A stretch of 64,000 nucleotides of DNA from Heterodera schachtii (GCA_023374025.1 SIJG01000031.1:750618-814617), one strand, 5' to 3'. Positions 31,630-42,361 are shown, counted from the stretch's first letter. Notes: generated from the letters alone by a model not told the origin. Program-made: numbers and translations.

Positions 31630-33076
31630 CATCAAGAAATAAGGGAAGAGGAGGAAAGGGAGGGAATAGCACTGGAGGAAGGAGGAGGAAAGACGGAAGA
31701 GAAAGAGAGGAAAAGGAAAAATTCGACGGAAGAGGAGGAGGAGAAAAGAGAGAGGACAGCAGAAAATTGACACTTTTTAATGTTACGGTGCTAATTGCTA
31801 ATTTAATGTGTTGTAAATCCGTCAAAATGCCGAAAATTAATTGTTACATTTTTCAAGGAGAAATTCATATTGTGCAAATCTCAAAATTTTTGTGTTTTTT
31901 GTATATTTTTGCGGACCGCGCAGTTGGGCCGGCACGATTGGACCCCAGCATGTTTTTCCACTAACTTTTTTCTTTGGCATACAAATCCAACAATTTTGGT
32001 ATCATTCGAAGCTCTTCTTACAATTAGCATGCTCTATTAGCCGTACAAAAAGCGAATAGAATTAGCCAAATTTTTCAAAAATTTCCTCTTTAAGTGAAAA
32101 TGGTTCTTTTCTGTTTTGTGACCCCCCCTGAAATTTTCAAATAAAGTCTTTTCTAGGGTAATTTGTGGCGCTGATCATGAATATGACCTTTATTTTGCAA
32201 AATTCCGAATCCCGAACCCGAATTCGAACAAAAATTCTACCTTCATAAATTAGAAAGAAAACATATTTTTAGGGGTTTTCGAGGTCGCTGAAGACGGATA
32301 TGACATCCATTTTGACCTATATAAAACTCTAACACGAACAAAAAATAGATTTTTGGTAATAATGGGGATGGTACCTCATTTTTTCGAAAAAGAATTTTTC
32401 AGTACCGAAAAAATAATAAACGGGAAATACCAATTTAAAAGCAAAATTCGCAAAAGGGAGCATGCGAAGACGGAGCAAGTAGTGGGGCGAGACTACGGGC
32501 TACGGAAGAAGTCCGCGCGTGATCCGCAGGCGGTTGACTGATTGGCGGGGGCCCTTCGGGCCCCGCAGTCAACCGCCTGTGGCGCTCGTCAGACTGCTTC
32601 CTACGCCCTCCGTCTCGCCCCACCTACTGGCCGCCGTAGTCGAGTGTGCGGCGGTTTTTTAGCGCGATAAGCTAAATTAATTTTATATTTGACGTTCTTT
32701 TACCATTTTCTGACTATTGATTTTTTTATTTAAAATGGATTTTTTCCGCGCAATTTTTTTTGACGGTTTAGGCGTTTTCAGCACCTAAGAAAACCTATAA
32801 AAGCGTTTTTATGCAATTTTGAGTCTGGGACCTATGATGGATATTTTCCAAAAATTTTTATCATTGCTAAAACAAAATTATATTTTTTATATGTATGAAT
32901 AAATTTTTTTTTTTTTTTAATTCTCCAAAAGGTTCAATGTGGTTTTTTTTAAAAATTCCAAAAAGAATAGAATCTCCTTTTTAGCGAATTCTTAACGCAG
33001 AGAATTCGAATGTAGACAATTTTCGAAATGGACGTTTTTATACGTCCGCTTTATTTACCAATTTAGACATTATTCA
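31630..33076. other. Intergenic; purine-rich block, GC-rich hairpin, repeats
   Basis: 31640-31765 is a GGAGGAAAG-type purine-rich stretch. 31915-32060 holds one arm of the GGGCC element family with the recurrent module (GGTATCATTCGAAGC). 32150-32330 holds two dispersed repeat arms. The GC-rich hairpin is at 32478-32627. No gene seen. Confidence 0.5.
32478..32627. other. GC-rich 150-nt imperfect hairpin
   Basis: Left arm AGTAGTGGGGCGAGAC through AGGCGGTTGACTG; right arm CAGTCAACCGCCT through GTCTCGCCCCACCTACT. The two arms pair over about 60 nt each with small bulges. The apex is GGGGCCC-TTC-GGGCCCC. The block is far richer in G and C than its AT-rich surroundings. It has no clear target duplication and no relatives in the window. 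It could be a structured RNA locus or an unrelated mobile element. Confidence 0.6.
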
Positions 33077-34036
33077 TCATAAATGCATTTGATCACGATT
33101 TGAAAACAATTCAAATGGCACCATTTCAATTGATGGCACACGAACAGAAAAACGAATTTGGTAACTGACGGAAGAAATGGCATTGGCATGGAGAAAATGC
33201 TAAACAATTTGGAAAACAAAAATAAAGGCAATCAAAAATCAGGGATTTGTCGAAAATGTGCGGCCACACCTCCTTGAAATTGTTGATCCATTCAATGTTC
33301 CCGTCGCAACAACGCAATTGCTTGGGTTGGCCATCTTTTCTCGGAGAGTGCAACCATTTGGACAATGCTTGGCCAGCAGAAATTGTTGAATTTGGCACAT
33401 CAAAACCATCACTAATCGCCTCGGGGAACAGATCATGTGAATAGATTGAATTCAATTGGTTGAGATCGGTGAGAATTGTCGGCGAAATCAGACGAAGCAG
33501 ATGATCCAAATGATCACCATAGGAAAAGCCCAAGTGGCGAATGTTTGCCAAAAAAAAGGGCCAAATTTCACGAACGAAAGCGTCCCAAATTGGCTGGCCA
33601 TCCGTGGTGTGTGGTGAAGGAATCCACAAATATAAATTGGTGCCTCTTTTGTGGAAAATTTGGTGATTTGAACGAAGAAAAGCGATGACGGAGTGATCAA
33701 TGTACCTTAAAATTGAATGAATGCTTTTTATTGTCATAAAGCTGATTTTGACTTATGTACCAGGGATGTGCCGAGCCAGACAAAATCCGATTCCGATTAA
33801 ATCGCCGATTCCGATTATGGCCAAAAATCCGATACGGTTTTAAAACCGATTACGATTATGGCCCAAAATCCGATTAATTGCGATTCCGATTACGATTCCG
33901 ATTTTTTTAAATAATTTTTTCCCAAAAAGTTTATTCATAATCAAAAATTTTTGCTAAATAACAAAAAAAACTTGATTATATCGGGGAGAATTAATCCGAC
34001 ACTGCTCTATGAGAAAAATTTAATTTCAGTCATTAT

Positions 34037-34708
34037 TAGGGTTGTAAATTATATGGACTATAAAAAAGCAAATATGGACATAAAATATGGACTAAAAAGC
34101 TCAAAAATGGCCAAATATGGACCAAAATATGGACTAAAAACTGCCAAAATATGTGTTTTAAATCCTCAAAAATTCCAAAAAGGTGTATGTATGTATTCAA
34201 TATTTGCTCTAATACACTTAAAAAATACAATAAACAACCAAAAAATGGATTTAAAACATAAAAATGCAAATTTTTTTATTGTCGTCCATCGTAAAAAAAT
34301 ATTTCCAAGTTTGTCAAAATTTTAAAAAAATTCTCATTTAAAAAAATGAAAGGTTCACAAAAATGGCAAAAATATTTATTAAAAATGACGACGAAAACCC
34401 AAATTTCTCATATTTTTGGGAGTGTAATTTTTAAAAATTTCAAAAAAGTCCATCTTTTTGGGTGTATTTTTCGCTTTTTTTGCATTTTTATAGTGAAAAT
34501 TTGCCAAAAATGGTCGAAGTATGGACTAAAAACACAAAAATGGAGAAATATAGATTTATTCCCAAAAACCCTCAAAATATGGATTTACATGGACTAAAAA
34601 CCTTCACCAAATCAAAAAATTTTAATGCAGAAATGCTATTTTTGAGCCCCTTTCTTCATAGCATATGCGCAGAAAAAATATGTTTAATCCATATAATTTA
34701 CAACCCTA
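34037..34708. mobile_element. Nested hAT-like MITE, TSD GTCATTAT
   Basis: Starts TAGGGTTGTAAATTATATGG and ends with the complement (CCATATAATTTACAACCCTA). GTCATTAT flanks both sides (34029-34036, 34709-34716). The body is made of AAAATATGGACTAAAAA-type words. It lies inside the larger element 33761-35408. Confidence 0.85.
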
Positions 34709-34724
34709 GTCATTATGCGGTCTA

Positions 34725-35174
34725 CGTCAGTTGGGCCCTCACGATTGGGCCCCCACGTTTGGGCCCTCACGTTTGGGCCCCAGCATATTTTTCCGCTATA
34801 ACTTTCTATAACTTTTTTATTTGTCATCCAAATCCAATAAACTTGGTATCATTCGAAAGCTTAACATGTTTAGAAGCTTTTTCTAAGCTATTGCTTCGCG
34901 ATTAGACAATTACTAAAAAAGTTACACACGAAAATTGCGAAAAACTCGAAATTTTCAAGTTTTTTCATATTAAAAATTTTTCCAGGCTTTAAAATCTATC
35001 CGCTTTTTGTAAGGCTAATAGAGCATGTGAAGAGCTTTCGAACGATACCAACAATATTGAATTTGGATGCCAAAGAAAAAAGCTATCATGGAAAAGCATG
35101 CTGGGGCCCAAACGTGTGGGGCCCAAACGTGAGGGCCCAAACGTGGGGGCCCAATCGTGAGGGCCCAACTGACG
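34725..35174. mobile_element. Nested fold-back element with ACGTTTGGGCCC arms
   Basis: The left arm is CGTCAGTTGGGCCCTCACGA with further copies of CACGTTTGGGCCC; the right arm is the complement, ending CCCAACTGACG. Each arm has four GGGCCC-containing units. The interior is the recurrent module in inverted form (TTGGTATCATTCGAAAGC facing GCTTTCGAACGATACC). No target duplication is recognised. A partial relative is around 51619-51960. Confidence 0.7.
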
Positions 35175-35844
35175 GGTTCCGTCATTATGTTAAAATAAGA
35201 TTAAAACATTCGTTTCAGAAAACATTTTTTTTCAAAATTCATTGGTATTCTCGCTAAAAAAAATTCCTTCAAAAGGTCAATTCTTAGGGGTGTAATAATC
35301 GGATTTCAAGACAAAATCCGATTACGATTATCCGATTCCGATTATGGCCCAAAATCCGATTAATTGCGATTCCGATTACGATTACGATTCCGATTCGGCA
35401 CATCCCTGTTATGTACCTAATCTGAAGGTCGCTAAAGCGAATTTTGCTGGGCAATTGACAGTCGGGCAACGGAAATGGCACAAATTTGTCATCCATCTCA
35501 ACAGATAGTTTCGGTTTTGTTCCAATGCCATTGCTAATTTCGATTCGTCTCAAAATTGTCAATTCGCTTTTGCCATCAAAATGTTTGTCCACCAACGCAT
35601 TGAAACGTGGCGAAAGAATTGCCAATTTGAGGCCAAGTTGAGGACGGTCAAAACATGGCAAAATGTCCATCCAAACGTCGTTGCAAATCCAACTGAAATG
35701 GGAAAACAGTTTATTAAATAAATGATAAATTTGTGACTTTTCAAATTAATTACCGTCGGTTCATTTTTGGCAATTAGCACAATTAGGCCGAGTTCCGAAT
35801 GATGTCAGACAAATAGCAGAATAATTAATTGCGTTGGAAAAAGC

Positions 35845-36607
35845 GGACGGCACCCAACTCGTACTAGGCCAACTCGTACTGCCCCAACTCGTACTGGTAC
35901 CCCGACTCGTACTAAGTTTCCCAACTCGTACTAAGATTCCCAACTCGTACTGTGCAACAAAAAATCGCTCAAAATTTTTTAAAAATCGCAAAAATGCACG
36001 AAATCGATGAAATGATAAGAATTCGGCAAAAAATAAATAAATAAAACCACCATCTCAACCATTGGCAGTCACCGCAGAAATTAATGCCAGCATTGAGCGT
36101 GAGAAGGCTGACATTTTGGCATTTCTGGACAGCGATTACGAAGGTGAGCAATTTACGGAGACAATGTCGTGCTACTATGGACTTGTTGGACATTTGATTG
36201 GGTTCAATGTTCCTCCAAGAGTAGAAATAGAAGAGCAGATAAAGGAGGCAGCAGCAATGGAAAAAGCGGAAGCGAGTCTCAATGAGAGCGGAATTTATGT
36301 TGTACCAAATGATGAAAACCTCGATCGTTGTTGAATTTTTTAATGAATTATTTTCATTTTACCGAATTTCATGCATTTTTATGGTTTTATTTATTTATTT
36401 TTTGCCGAATTCTTATCATTTCATCGATTTCGTGCATTTTTGCGATTTTTAAAAAATTTTGAGCGGTTTTTTGTTGTTTTTTTTCGATTTTTTGTTGCAC
36501 AGTACGAGTTGGGAATCTTAGTACGAGTTGGGAAACTTAGTACGAGTCGGGGTACCAGTACGAGTTGGGGCAGTACGAGTTGGCCTAGTACGAGTTGGGT
36601 TTTTACC
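35845..36607. mobile_element. Fold-back element with tandem-repeat arms and coding-like cargo, TSD GGAAAAAGC (9 bp)
   Basis: GGAAAAAGC flanks both sides (35836-35844, 36608-36616). The outer arms consist of about seven spaced copies of CCAACTCGTACT in one arm and their complements (AGTACGAGTTGG) in the other. Inner arms continue with CATTTCATCGATTTCGTGC and its complement, so each arm is about 200 nt. Between them lies about 300 nt of different composition with an open frame. Long arms, a 9-bp duplication and a coding insert resemble MULE-type or Drosophila Foldback elements; this comparison is mine. The insertion interrupts the promoter region of the F-box pseudogene; the matching uninterrupted region is near 2030. 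Confidence 0.8.
36062..36334 (+). CDS. Coding-like cargo fragment inside fold-back element
   Basis: An open frame of about 90 codons, running from the edge of the inner arm to a TGA at 36332-36334. The product has balanced composition unlike its AT-rich surroundings: AEINASIEREKADILAFLDS, GLVGHLIGFNVPPRVEIEEQ, then a Lys/Glu/Ala-rich helix-like stretch, ending PNDENLDRC. There is no ATG at its start; it opens after TTGGCAG and CACCGCAG, which could be splice acceptors, and GAAG|GTGAGC near 36145 could be a donor. I do not recognise the protein. The simplest reading is a piece of host gene captured by the element. Confidence 0.45.
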   Translation: MAVTAEINASIEREKADILAFLDSDYEGEQFTETMSCYYGLVGHLIGFNVPPRVEIEEQIKEAAAMEKAEASLNESGIYVVPNDENLDRC

Positions 36608-36616
36608 GGAAAAAGC

Positions 36617-38079
36617 TTGGTTGTTTAGGGGTTTCCTATTTTTTACGGATTTTATTTGATGAAAAAAAAAACACAAAAATCACATTTTATCCAAACAATT
36701 TTTGAATCTGTTCGCCTTAAATTGTTGCCAATGGGCCAGGGAAGGTCCCAGGATTTCGGCTTGGGGGGGGCAACCTTTTTTTTTGATTTTCACACCACTT
36801 TTTTTGCGGGCAAAATTTTGGGTGAGAAGCTAGGTCTGGGGAGTACCACCAAGGAAAAGCTAAAAATTTTTGCTCATAACTTTCTTGAAACTTAACGAAA
36901 AAACTTTTTGAAATTTTGCATGCTAATAAAAAACATCTAGGACTATTGGATGATATAAAGAATTAAAAATTTGGTTGATTTTAAGCAAAGTTATATGGAA
37001 AATTGTTTAAATTGATGTTTTGACTAACGTCCATTTTAATGGTTTTTGACTAATGTCAACGGCAAGCAGAAAAAAGGAAGAATGGCAGTGAATTGGAATA
37101 GAAGGAACGCAATAGGAGGAGAATATTTGCAAAATGATGACCATTTGCCGGGCGTTTTACATTATCCCCTACCCCCAAATCAATCAATCAAATAAATAAT
37201 CAATTGGACGGATTATTTTTATCCAACTTTCATTTGTAAAAGATTAGAAATTTTGTTTGTCAATCAAATCCAACATTTGTTGGTATCATTTGAAAGCTTA
37301 ACATGTTAAGATGTTGTTTCTAAGCTAGTGCTTCGCGATTAGATAATTACCAAAAAGTTATGTACATATATAATATGAAAATTGCGAAAAAAAATTCAAA
37401 ATTTTTTAATTTTTTGTTACAAAATAACTTTTTCAAAAGCCAAAAATCTTTTTGCTTTTCGTATGCTAATAGAGCATGTAAAGGAGCTTTCGAATGATAC
37501 TGAGATTGTTGGATTTGGTTGACAAAGAAACAAAAAAAGAAATAGTCTAACAACACCGAAGGGTTCACATCCATTTCGGCCAATTCCGAATTCGAACAAA
37601 AAGTCGAAAATTCAAATTTTAAAATTTAGCAATTTTCGTCTAAAAACGCCTTAAATGATCTTTGGTTGCAAGATTGATAGCTTTCAGAATGTTTCCGTGT
37701 TTTAGAATTACTTTGAATAAGAAATGCGAAATTCGAAAATTTGAGTTTTCGATTTTTTATTCGAATTCAGGTCCGGGATTCGGAATTAATCGGAAAATTT
37801 TCAGAAAAATATTTTTTCGTAAATACATATTTATTTAATTTTTTAGTGATCAGCGATCGCGAAAACCAATTTTAGTTGATTATTTGTGCAAATCTCAAAA
37901 TTTTATGTTTTTTAATACATTTTTGCAGTTTTTTACATCGATTTATCAAATAAATTTGAGAGGTTTTTCTCCATAAATATACATTTATTACTGATGAATT
38001 ATGATCGGTCCATCATTTTCTTAATTAATCCATTTCTTCTTCTGCGGCTGATCGCTGTTTTTGTTGTTTTGTCCGTCAC
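36617..38079. other. Intergenic repeats; 3' flank of next gene
   Basis: 36617-36740 is the original upstream region of the F-box pseudogene (shared with 2035-2160). 36740-36900 has a G-rich fragment and a module half. 37255-37530 is a palindromic copy of the recurrent module (GGTATCATTTGAAAGC facing GCTTTCGAATGATAC). 37560-37870 has dispersed repeat arms. 37880-38079 is the 3' block of the F-box-like gene that follows. Confidence 0.5.
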
Positions 38080-39626
38080 TCATTTGTCAGCAGAATACGG
38101 CACTTTTGTGATGCTTTGTCCCGCTTCGTCTTTTTCTTCTTTCGGTGGCGGAGACAATGGACTAAATTAAGCGAAAAATTCAAATTCGGATACAAATCAA
38201 ATGCCTTTTTTAATTTCTCACCCAATGCAATTGGTGCTATTGAAAAGCCAAAAGAACACATTGTTACAATTGTTGTCCCAATTTTCATCTTTCAAATGAA
38301 CCGCCGAATTCTCTCCAATAATTTTGCATCTTTTCATTATCCAATACACCAAGTAATTTTCCTTTGCTTTGGCCAATGTCAGCTTTTCCTTTGTCCATTC
38401 GTTCACCAATTCAAATGGCACCATTTGCATTGACGGCGCATGAACATACAAACGAATTTCGTAACTGACCGAAGAAATGGCATTGGCACGAAGAAATTGC
38501 TAAACAATTTGATTGGAAAACAAAAATCAGTAATTGCCAAAAATGTGGGACAAAACACCAGGGATGGCACAGAATTCCGATTTCCGAAATTTTTGACAAA
38601 GTCGGAAAGTTTAAAAATCTCCGACTTTTTTGGATCAAAATTCCAATTTCCGAAAAATTATTGGGCCTAAGAAGCGTCGGAAATACAAAAATTTTTTCGA
38701 AATAGAACAGAATTATTTCATCATTTTCCAAAATTAAAAAAATAGACGTTTTGTCCTGCTCCCCCCCCCCTCCGGACCACACCTCCTTGAAACTGTTGAC
38801 CCAATCGAAGTCCGCATGTGCGTTCAAGCTTTTGCCATAACGCAATCGCTTGGGTTGGCCATCTTTTCTCGGAGAGTGCAACCATTTGGACAACGCTTGG
38901 CCAGCAGAAATTGTTCCATTTGGTCCATCAAAATCATCACTAATTGCATCAGGCAACAAATCACAGGAATCGATTGAAATCAATTGGTTGAGATCAGTGA
39001 GAATTGTGGGCGAAATCAGACGAAGCAAATTGTCCAAATCACCAACGGTAAGGCCCAAACGGTGAATGTTTGTCGAAAAAATTGGCCAAATTTCACGGGC
39101 CAAAACATCCCAAATTGGCTGCTCATTTGATGATGGAATCCACAACTGTAAATTGGTGCTTCTTTTGTCGAAAATTTGGTGATTGGCACGAAGAAAAGTG
39201 ATGACGAAGTGATCAATGTACCTGAAAATGGAAGGAATGCTTTTAGTGTCACAGCTCTGATTTTTAATTACTCAAGCTGAAGGTGTTTAAAACGGATTTT
39301 GCTGGGCAACGGACAATTGGGCAATGGAAATGGCACAAAATTGTCATCATCCATCTCTACAGATAGTGTCGGTTCTGGTCCTTTGCCCTTGTCTATTATT
39401 ATTGGTTTCCAAATTGTCAATTCGTTTTTGCCATCGAAATGTTTGTCCACCAACGCATTGAAACGTGGCGAAAGAAGTGCCAATTTGAGGCCGAGTTGGG
39501 GACGGTCAAAACAGGGCAAAATGTCCATCCAAACGTCGTTGCAAATCCAACTGAAATTGTGAGAAAACAGTTTTGTTAAATAAATGATGAATTTGTGACT
39601 TTTCAAATTTATTACCGTCGGTTCAT
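38080..39626 (-). CDS. F-box-like family protein, subfamily 1 (intact)
   Basis: Minus-strand exons are 39616-39626 (MNRR), 39272-39550, 38783-39221, 38222-38499 and 38080-38161, and all join in phase (362 residues). F-box-like segment: WICNDVWMDILPCFDRPQLG, then ALLSPRFNALVDKHF. Middle block: YIDHFVITFLRANHQIF, VLAREIWPIFSTNIHRLGL, SPTILTDLNQLISI and ALSKWLHSPRKDGQPKRL. C-terminal block: FLRANAISSVSYEIRLYVHA, FELVNEWTKEKLTL. Tail: SPPPKEEKDEAGQSITK and PYSADK. It is close to the 18.3 and 52.2 kb copies but differs in the stretch after HQIF, which is shorter. It has the conserved TATA block upstream (39755-39762). Intron 3 holds a fragment of the CAGGGATGGCAC element and a C-run. If F-box, it would act in an SCF ubiquitin ligase; substrate unknown. 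Confidence 0.8.
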
Positions 39627-39754
39627 ATTTGTGGCAATTAGCACAATTTGCGAGTTACAAATGATGTCGTCACAAAGGGAAGGAATAATTGCAGAATTAT
39701 TACGTTAGAAATTTTATTATTATTCAAATGCGAGGCAAAGCGAAAAAACAAACA

Positions 39755-39762
39755 TTTTTATA
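39755..39762 (-). promoter_or_regulatory. Probable TATA box, F-box-like gene
   Basis: TATAAAAA on the minus strand, about 129 nt upstream of the ATG at 39626, inside the same TTTTCATGACTATAAAAATG block found upstream of three other copies. Confidence 0.5.
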
Positions 39763-40008
39763 GTCATGAAAAGGGATTAATGTTGAATGTTTTTGTATTT
39801 TTTTGTTGGTAATCCTTCGGAATTTATGTCCACCCGGAAAAAAATAATAACAATTTTCGTACAAAAGCACTTTTTCTATGATAAAAAAATACACTGATAA
39901 AAAAAACGAACTTGGATTTTGAAAAATCATTGGTTTTGTCTATGTTTTTTCGTCAAGTACTTGATTTTTTCAAAATTTTTATCCTAAAATTTTGGCTAAA
40001 ATTGTGCC

Positions 40009-40287
40009 ATGGCATTTATTGTGTTGTGCCACAGTGAAATCAAATCCATTCTATCATTAGCATTTAAGACGAAAGCAAAACATTCAACTGGCTCCTTTGG
40101 TGGTGGTGGACCATCAGTGCCGGCGCCAAACAATCGGAAGAAAACGCCAAATCAACAACAAAAAGGAAACAGCGAATTGGAAGGAGAAGGAAGAGAAAAT
40201 GGGGGAAAACGAGAGGAAAAGGGAGGAGAAAAAGGAGCAGCAGCGGAAGAGACGGAAGAAAAGGAAAAGAAAGTTGAATTGTATTAA
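40009..40287 (+). CDS. Possible orphan exon, charged low-complexity
   Basis: An open frame of about 92 codons: a Gly-rich start (STGSFGGGGPSVPAPNNRKK), then a long Lys/Glu/Gly-rich tail (GENKREEKGG-like, EETEEKEKKVELY) ending at TAA. The first 60 nt are the complement of the 3' flank of the subfamily-3 locus (22432-22510), so only the part from about 40070 is likely to be a real exon, with CATTTAAG as a possible acceptor. Purine-rich sequence gives such frames by chance, so support is weak. I do not recognise a family. Confidence 0.2.
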   Translation: MAFIVLCHSEIKSILSLAFKTKAKHSTGSFGGGGPSVPAPNNRKKTPNQQQKGNSELEGEGRENGGKREEKGGEKGAAAEETEEKEKKVELY

Positions 40288-40415
40288 TTTCTCTTAATTT
40301 GCAAAATTGATTTATGGGTATTTTGAATTTTTGGCAAAAAACTGCTAAAGTTTAAATGTTGTTATTAATCGGGTTCGGAACTAATGGAAATCCATATTTT
40401 TCTTGGACTGTGGGA

Positions 40416-40933
40416 CGTGACTGGACAATCGGACAGTGGACAATTGGACAGTGGACAATCGGACAGTTGGACAATCGGACAGTGAGGACAATCGGACAGA
40501 GGTGGACAATCGGACAGTGGACAATCCGACAGTAAAACACACAAAAATATATTAAAATGCCGTCGCCGGAGTGGACCAATTGTGCCATAATCCACCACAA
40601 GACGGCATTGTGCGCGAGTAATGGCAAGAAAAAGCTTTTATATTCATCAAATGTGCAACCTTCATTTATGAAATGCCAAACTCAAACTAATTTTCAACGA
40701 AATAATGTTTTAGACTGCATTAGCACTTTTTTATTTATTTATTTCCTTTTTTCTTCCTATGGCACAATCGGTCCCCTCCGGCGACAACATTTTCTTATTT
40801 TTTTTTATGCATTTTACTGTCGGATTGTCCACTGTCCGATTGTCCACCTCTGTCCGATTATCCTCACTGTCCGATTGTCCAACTGTCCGATTGTCCACTG
40901 TCCGATTGTCCACTGTCCGATTGTCCGGGAGCC
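40416..40933. mobile_element. Fold-back element with GGACAATCGGACAGT arms, TSD CTGTGGGA
   Basis: The left arm has about seven tandem copies of GGACAATCGGACAGT(GT); the right arm has their complements (CACTGTCCGATTGTCC). CTGTGGGA flanks both sides (40408-40415, 40934-40941). An unoccupied version of this site is present near 25697 (TGGACTGTGGGAGGCCTG), which confirms the boundaries. Inner arms have CGTCGCCGGAG facing CTCCGGCGAC. No coding capacity. Confidence 0.85.
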
Positions 40934-41053
40934 CTGTGGGAGGCCTGAAACGTATGAAAAACATGTTTTTAGCTTGGTTTGAAGTTATAAACTTTTATGA
41001 GTCCAAAGGTTTTTGGTGCTGATATGAAGCCAATATATTGTACTAATAAATAC

Positions 41054-41582
41054 GGTGTACGGACATTTCGCCTACTCGACATCTCGCCTACCGACATTTC
41101 GCCTACTTACATTTTGCCTACTAACCCAAAAACATTCATTTCGCCTACTAATTTGTAAGCCAAAAACATTCATTTCGCCTACTAATTTGTAAGCCAAAAA
41201 CATTCATTTCGCCTACTAATTTGTAAGCCAAAAACATTCATTTCGCCTACTAATTTGTAAGCCAAAAACATTCATTTCGCCTACTGGTATCTCGCCTACT
41301 AACCTAATATAGACGTTTCGTCAACGGATTTCACCAAATATATATGCTCTATTTCATAATTATACGTTCAAGAATTTTTTCTTCACTTCAATTATTTCCA
41401 GTAAGCGAATATCAGTAGGCGAAATGAATGTTTTTGGGTTAGTAGGCGAAAAGACAAGTAGGCGCAAGATGAATAGTAGGCAAAATGTCAGTAGGCGAAA
41501 CGTCGGATTTTACCTTAGTAGGCGAAATGAATGTTTTTGGGTTAGTAGGCGAAATGTCGAGTAGGCGAAATGTCATGTAGCC
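41054..41582. mobile_element. Fold-back element with CATTTCGCCTACT arms, TSD ATAAATAC
   Basis: Starts GGTGTACGGACATTTCGCC and ends GGCGAAATGTCATGTAGCC, complementary. ATAAATAC flanks both sides (41046-41053, 41583-41590). The left arm has several TTCGCCTACT units; the right arm has AGTAGGCGAAA units. An expanded 34-nt tandem repeat lies within the left arm. Confidence 0.85.
41123..41286. repeat. Tandem repeat, 34-nt unit, about 4-5 copies
   Basis: The unit contains CCAAAAACATTCATTTCGCC followed by TACTAATTTGTAAG. Copies are nearly identical and head to tail, without intervening unique sequence, so this is a tandem array within a fold-back arm and not a CRISPR array. Confidence 0.8.
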
Positions 41583-42361
41583 ATAAATACATAAACAATT
41601 GCCCACAATGCTTCATTAATTATAATTTTATAAACGAAAATACAAAAATTTTGTCTTTGTTCAAAGACTTTTTTCCACCAGTGTACAATAAATTTGTTCA
41701 TGTTCGAACAAACCCTATCATTTTGGTATCATTCGAAAGCACAAAGTCTAAAGAAGCTAAAATATATAAAATCTCAGCGATTTAAGAAATTTCCAAAAAA
41801 GATATGAGTAATTAAGTAACTGTTGCTTATTTTCGTTTGTAACTTTCTTGAAATGTTTGAATTCTCTTGTTTTCTCGTATTGTTACATTATTGAGACTTT
41901 GTGCTTTCGAATAATAACAAAAATATAGGGCTTATTCAAACATAAACAAAGTTATTGTATAAAAAGCCGGTATTATCATTGGACAATTTTAGTGAATAAA
42001 GCTTAAAAAATAAAAAAAAATCGGGAGAAGTTTTTTGTATTTTATTTGGTTTTTATAAATTAAAGATGCAAAAATTTTCTAGAAATTCTGGAAACACTCG
42101 ATTTTTCAAAAAAAAAAAAATTCAGAACTCCATTCAGAAAGGTGTTTTCACAAATAAATATATTAGAACAATCCGCAATTTTAATATCTTGACATTCTGA
42201 TGAGTGGTTTTTGATGTCAAATCAAAACGCTAGTGAATTACGTCGAATTAGGGAATGCCAATTGGGCAATTAATTAATTAGCGCACATTTCCATGGTCAA
42301 ACCAGCGCATTTACAATCATGTGAATGAATTTAAATATGAAGACATTCACAATGAGAAATG

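Larger units (their letters stand above)
33761..35408. mobile_element. hAT-like element with nested insertions, TSD TTATGTAC
   Basis: Starts CAGGGATGTGCCGA and ends TCGGCACATCCCTG, flanked by TTATGTAC (33753-33760 and 35409-35416). The arms repeat CCGATTACGATT and ATGGCCCAAAATCCGATTA words. Two other elements are nested inside (34037-34708 and 34725-35174), which leaves about 500 bp of original element. No transposase is seen. Confidence 0.85.
33077..35764 (-). pseudogene. F-box-like family gene, subfamily 1, truncated and element-riddled
   Basis: Minus-strand exons are 35754-35764 (MNRR), 35417-35692, 33270-33705 and a partial exon 4 at 33077-33199. Exons 2 and 3 are open (WICNDVWMDILPCFDRPQLG; YIDHSVIAFLRSNHQIF, AFVREIWPFFLANIRHLGF, SPTILTDLNQLNSI, ALSKWLHSPRKDGQPKQL). 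Exon 4 runs only to VPFEL, then joins sequence resembling the family's 3' untranslated block and stops at 33077; exon 5 is gone. Intron 2 is swollen to 1.7 kb by a 1648-bp hAT-like element inserted 8 bp inside the donor. The promoter block is interrupted by a fold-back element at 35845-36607. A truncated protein ending after about 280 residues could be made in principle; I call it a pseudogene. Confidence 0.75.

Noticed and set aside
31498..31770. Plus-strand Glu/Lys-rich frame at the edge of the segmental duplication
   Set aside because: A purine-rich tract fused to the antisense of a known exon; no start context or splice sites.
34462..34905. Long plus-strand open frame of 147 codons
   Set aside because: It crosses the junction of two nested mobile elements and reads through inverted arms; no splice or domain signal.
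40557..40982. Open frame of 141 codons in the fold-back element
   Set aside because: Its C-terminal half translates the GGACAATCGGACAGT repeat arm; not a protein-like sequence.
41123..41286. Regularly spaced repeats resembling a CRISPR array
   Set aside because: The repeats are head to tail without unique spacers, lie in a fold-back arm, and the genome is eukaryotic.
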